Assembly (NCBI GenBank): GCA_946625715.1
Contig: CAMOTK010000118.1
Span: 1 to 6,128 of the forward strand
DNA length: 6,128 nucleotides
Direction: 5' to 3'
Source of the DNA: an uncultured Prevotella sp.
GTDB lineage: Bacteria; Bacteroidota; Bacteroidia; Bacteroidales; Bacteroidaceae
The translations under genes were made by a program, and so were the position numbers. Below the pieces are notes generated by a model. That model searched no databases. It was not told the DNA's origin and saw nothing but the letters and a program-made list of their open reading frames with translations. Positions 4,885-6,128 of the stretch are shown in pieces (within the stretch, counting starts at the first letter, position 1; every line of letters begins with the position of its first letter).

Positions 4885-6128
4885 ATGAAAGTATTAATGT
4901 TTGGATGGGAGTATCCTCCTCACGTATTCGGTGGACTTGCCACCGCTAACTATGGTATCTCCGAGGGCTTGAAGGCCCAAGGCGATATGGACATTGCACT
5001 CTGCCTGCCCCACCCCTTCGGCGACGAGAGCCAGCACGCCGCACGCATCATTGCCATGAACGCCGTGCCCATTGCCTGGCGCGACGTCAACCGCGACTAC
5101 GTGCAGCAGCGCGTGGGCAACATCATGAACCCCGACGACTACTTCAAGTTCCGCGACCACATCTACGCCGACTTCAACTACATGAACGTCAACGACCTGG
5201 GCTGCATGGAGTTTGCCGGCGGCTATCCCTCTAACCTGCATGAGGAAATCAACAACTACTCCATCATCGCAGGCGTCGTGGCACGCACCGAAGAGTTCGA
5301 CATCATCCACGCCCACGACTGGCTCACCTTCCCTGCCGGCATCCACGCCAAGCAGGTGTCGGGCAAACCGCTCTGCATACACGTGCACGCCACCGACTTC
5401 GACCGCTCGCGCGGCAAGGTGAACCCCACCGTCTACTCCATCGAGAAGAACGGCATGGACAACGCCGACTGCATCATGTGCGTATCGGAGCTCACGCGCC
5501 AGACGGTCATCAACCAGTATCACCAGGATCCGCGCAAGTGCTTCACCGTGCACAACGCCGTCTATCCCCTGAAGCAGGAGTATCAGGACATTCCGCGTCC
5601 CGACCATACGGGCAAGGAGAAGGTGGTCACCTTCCTCGGCCGTATCACGATGCAGAAAGGTCCCGAATACTTCGTCGAAGCTGCCAACATGGTGCTCCAC
5701 CGCACACGCAACGTGCGCTTCTGCATGGCTGGTTCGGGCGACATGATGGACGCCATGATTTATCTTGCTGCCGAGCGCGGCATTGCCGACCGCTTCCACT
5801 TCCCCGGATTCATGCGCGGCAAGCAGGTGTACGAGTGCCTCAAGGACAGCGACGTCTACGTCATGCCTTCCGTATCCGAGCCGTTCGGCATCTCGCCCCT
5901 CGAGGCCATGCAGTGCGGCACGCCCTCGATTATCTCCAAGCAGAGTGGCTGCGCCGAGATTCTGAACAACTGCATCAAGGTAGACTATTGGGACATCCAC
6001 GCACTGGCCGACGCCATCTACAGCATCTGCGCCAACGACTCGCTCTTCCAGTATCTCAAAGAGGAAGGCAAGAAAGAGGTCGACCAGATTACCTGGGAGA
6101 AGGTGGGCACGTGGATTCGCACACTCTA
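4885..6128 (+). CDS. GT4-family glycosyltransferase, glycogen-synthase-like (3' end outside window)
   Basis: A GT-B fold retaining glycosyltransferase, probably elongating an alpha-glucan from a nucleotide-sugar. Seen over 414 codons, open to the right edge: N-terminal MKVLMFGWEYPPHVFGGLA with the Gly-Gly loop at 16-17, HAHDW (142-146), HVHATDFDR (166-174), CVSELTR, the inter-domain start of the C-terminal Rossmann lobe at FLGRITMQKGPEYF (250-263), AGSG (282-285), and PSVSEPFGISPLEAM (328-342). The last holds the E-x7-E pair, Glu332 and Glu340, characteristic of GT4 and related retaining enzymes. The final visible segment (ITWEKVGTWIRTL) resembles the C-terminal helix of the family, so few residues are likely missing. 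No signal peptide. It is co-transcribed with the debranching enzyme. The motif set fits GT4 rather than classical GlgA (GT5, which has a KxGGL start). Donor (ADP- or UDP-glucose) and product cannot be read from sequence. Confidence 0.92.
   Translation, partial: MKVLMFGWEYPPHVFGGLATANYGISEGLKAQGDMDIALCLPHPFGDESQHAARIIAMNAVPIAWRDVNRDYVQQRVGNIMNPDDYFKFRDHIYADFNYMNVNDLGCMEFAGGYPSNLHEEINNYSIIAGVVARTEEFDIIHAHDWLTFPAGIHAKQVSGKPLCIHVHATDFDRSRGKVNPTVYSIEKNGMDNADCIMCVSELTRQTVINQYHQDPRKCFTVHNAVYPLKQEYQDIPRPDHTGKEKVVTFLGRITMQKGPEYFVEAANMVLHRTRNVRFCMAGSGDMMDAMIYLAAERGIADRFHFPGFMRGKQVYECLKDSDVYVMPSVSEPFGISPLEAMQCGTPSIISKQSGCAEILNNCIKVDYWDIHALADAIYSICANDSLFQYLKEEGKKEVDQITWEKVGTWIRTL

Noticed and set aside
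4894..6000. Minus-strand open frame (368 codons) opposite the glycosyltransferase
   Set aside because: Low-complexity Val/His/Ala/Gly composition and complete overlap with a clear GT4 gene; antisense artefact.

Overview
The window looks like chromosomal DNA from a member of the Bacteroidales, most likely Prevotella or a close relative. Three things point there: the protein families and their sequence style, GC-rich coding regions next to AT-rich intergenic DNA, and two promoters that both match the Bacteroidetes -33/-7 pattern (TTTG, a 19-20 bp spacer, then TAnnTTTG). Nothing suggests a mobile element, prophage, CRISPR array or RNA gene. This is ordinary core-metabolism DNA with one interesting regulatory interval.

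Layout. Positions 2-85 (+) hold the last 27 codons of an unrecognised gene. Its stop overlaps the start of miaA (82-1026, +; tRNA dimethylallyltransferase). The end of miaA overlaps by 10 bp a lipid-kinase-fold gene of the diacylglycerol kinase family (1017-1952, +). The three form a tightly packed, probably co-transcribed group. A 49-bp gap separates the kinase-like gene from a convergent Crp/Fnr-family regulator (2002-2685, -). A 234-bp AT-rich interval (2686-2919) then carries back-to-back promoters. The rightward one drives a glycogen debranching enzyme (2920-4869, +), followed after 15 bp, with a strong Shine-Dalgarno sequence, by a GT4-type glycosyltransferase (4885 to beyond the window edge, +).

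How the genes fit together. The debranching enzyme and glycosyltransferase form an alpha-glucan (glycogen) storage operon. In Bacteroides and Prevotella such a pair is often followed by a GH57 amylase, which would lie beyond the right edge here. The divergent Crp/Fnr protein is the obvious candidate regulator. A perfect dyad, TTTTGT-N6-ACAAAA, sits in the spacer of the debranching-enzyme promoter with the geometry of a Crp/Fnr operator. The regulator lacks recognisable cAMP-contact residues and Fe-S cysteines, so its signal is unknown.

No wholly new system is evident. The points most worth checking are the candidate operator, the Asp-to-Asn change in the conserved TWMD motif of the debranching enzyme, and the altered catalytic signatures of the kinase-like protein.
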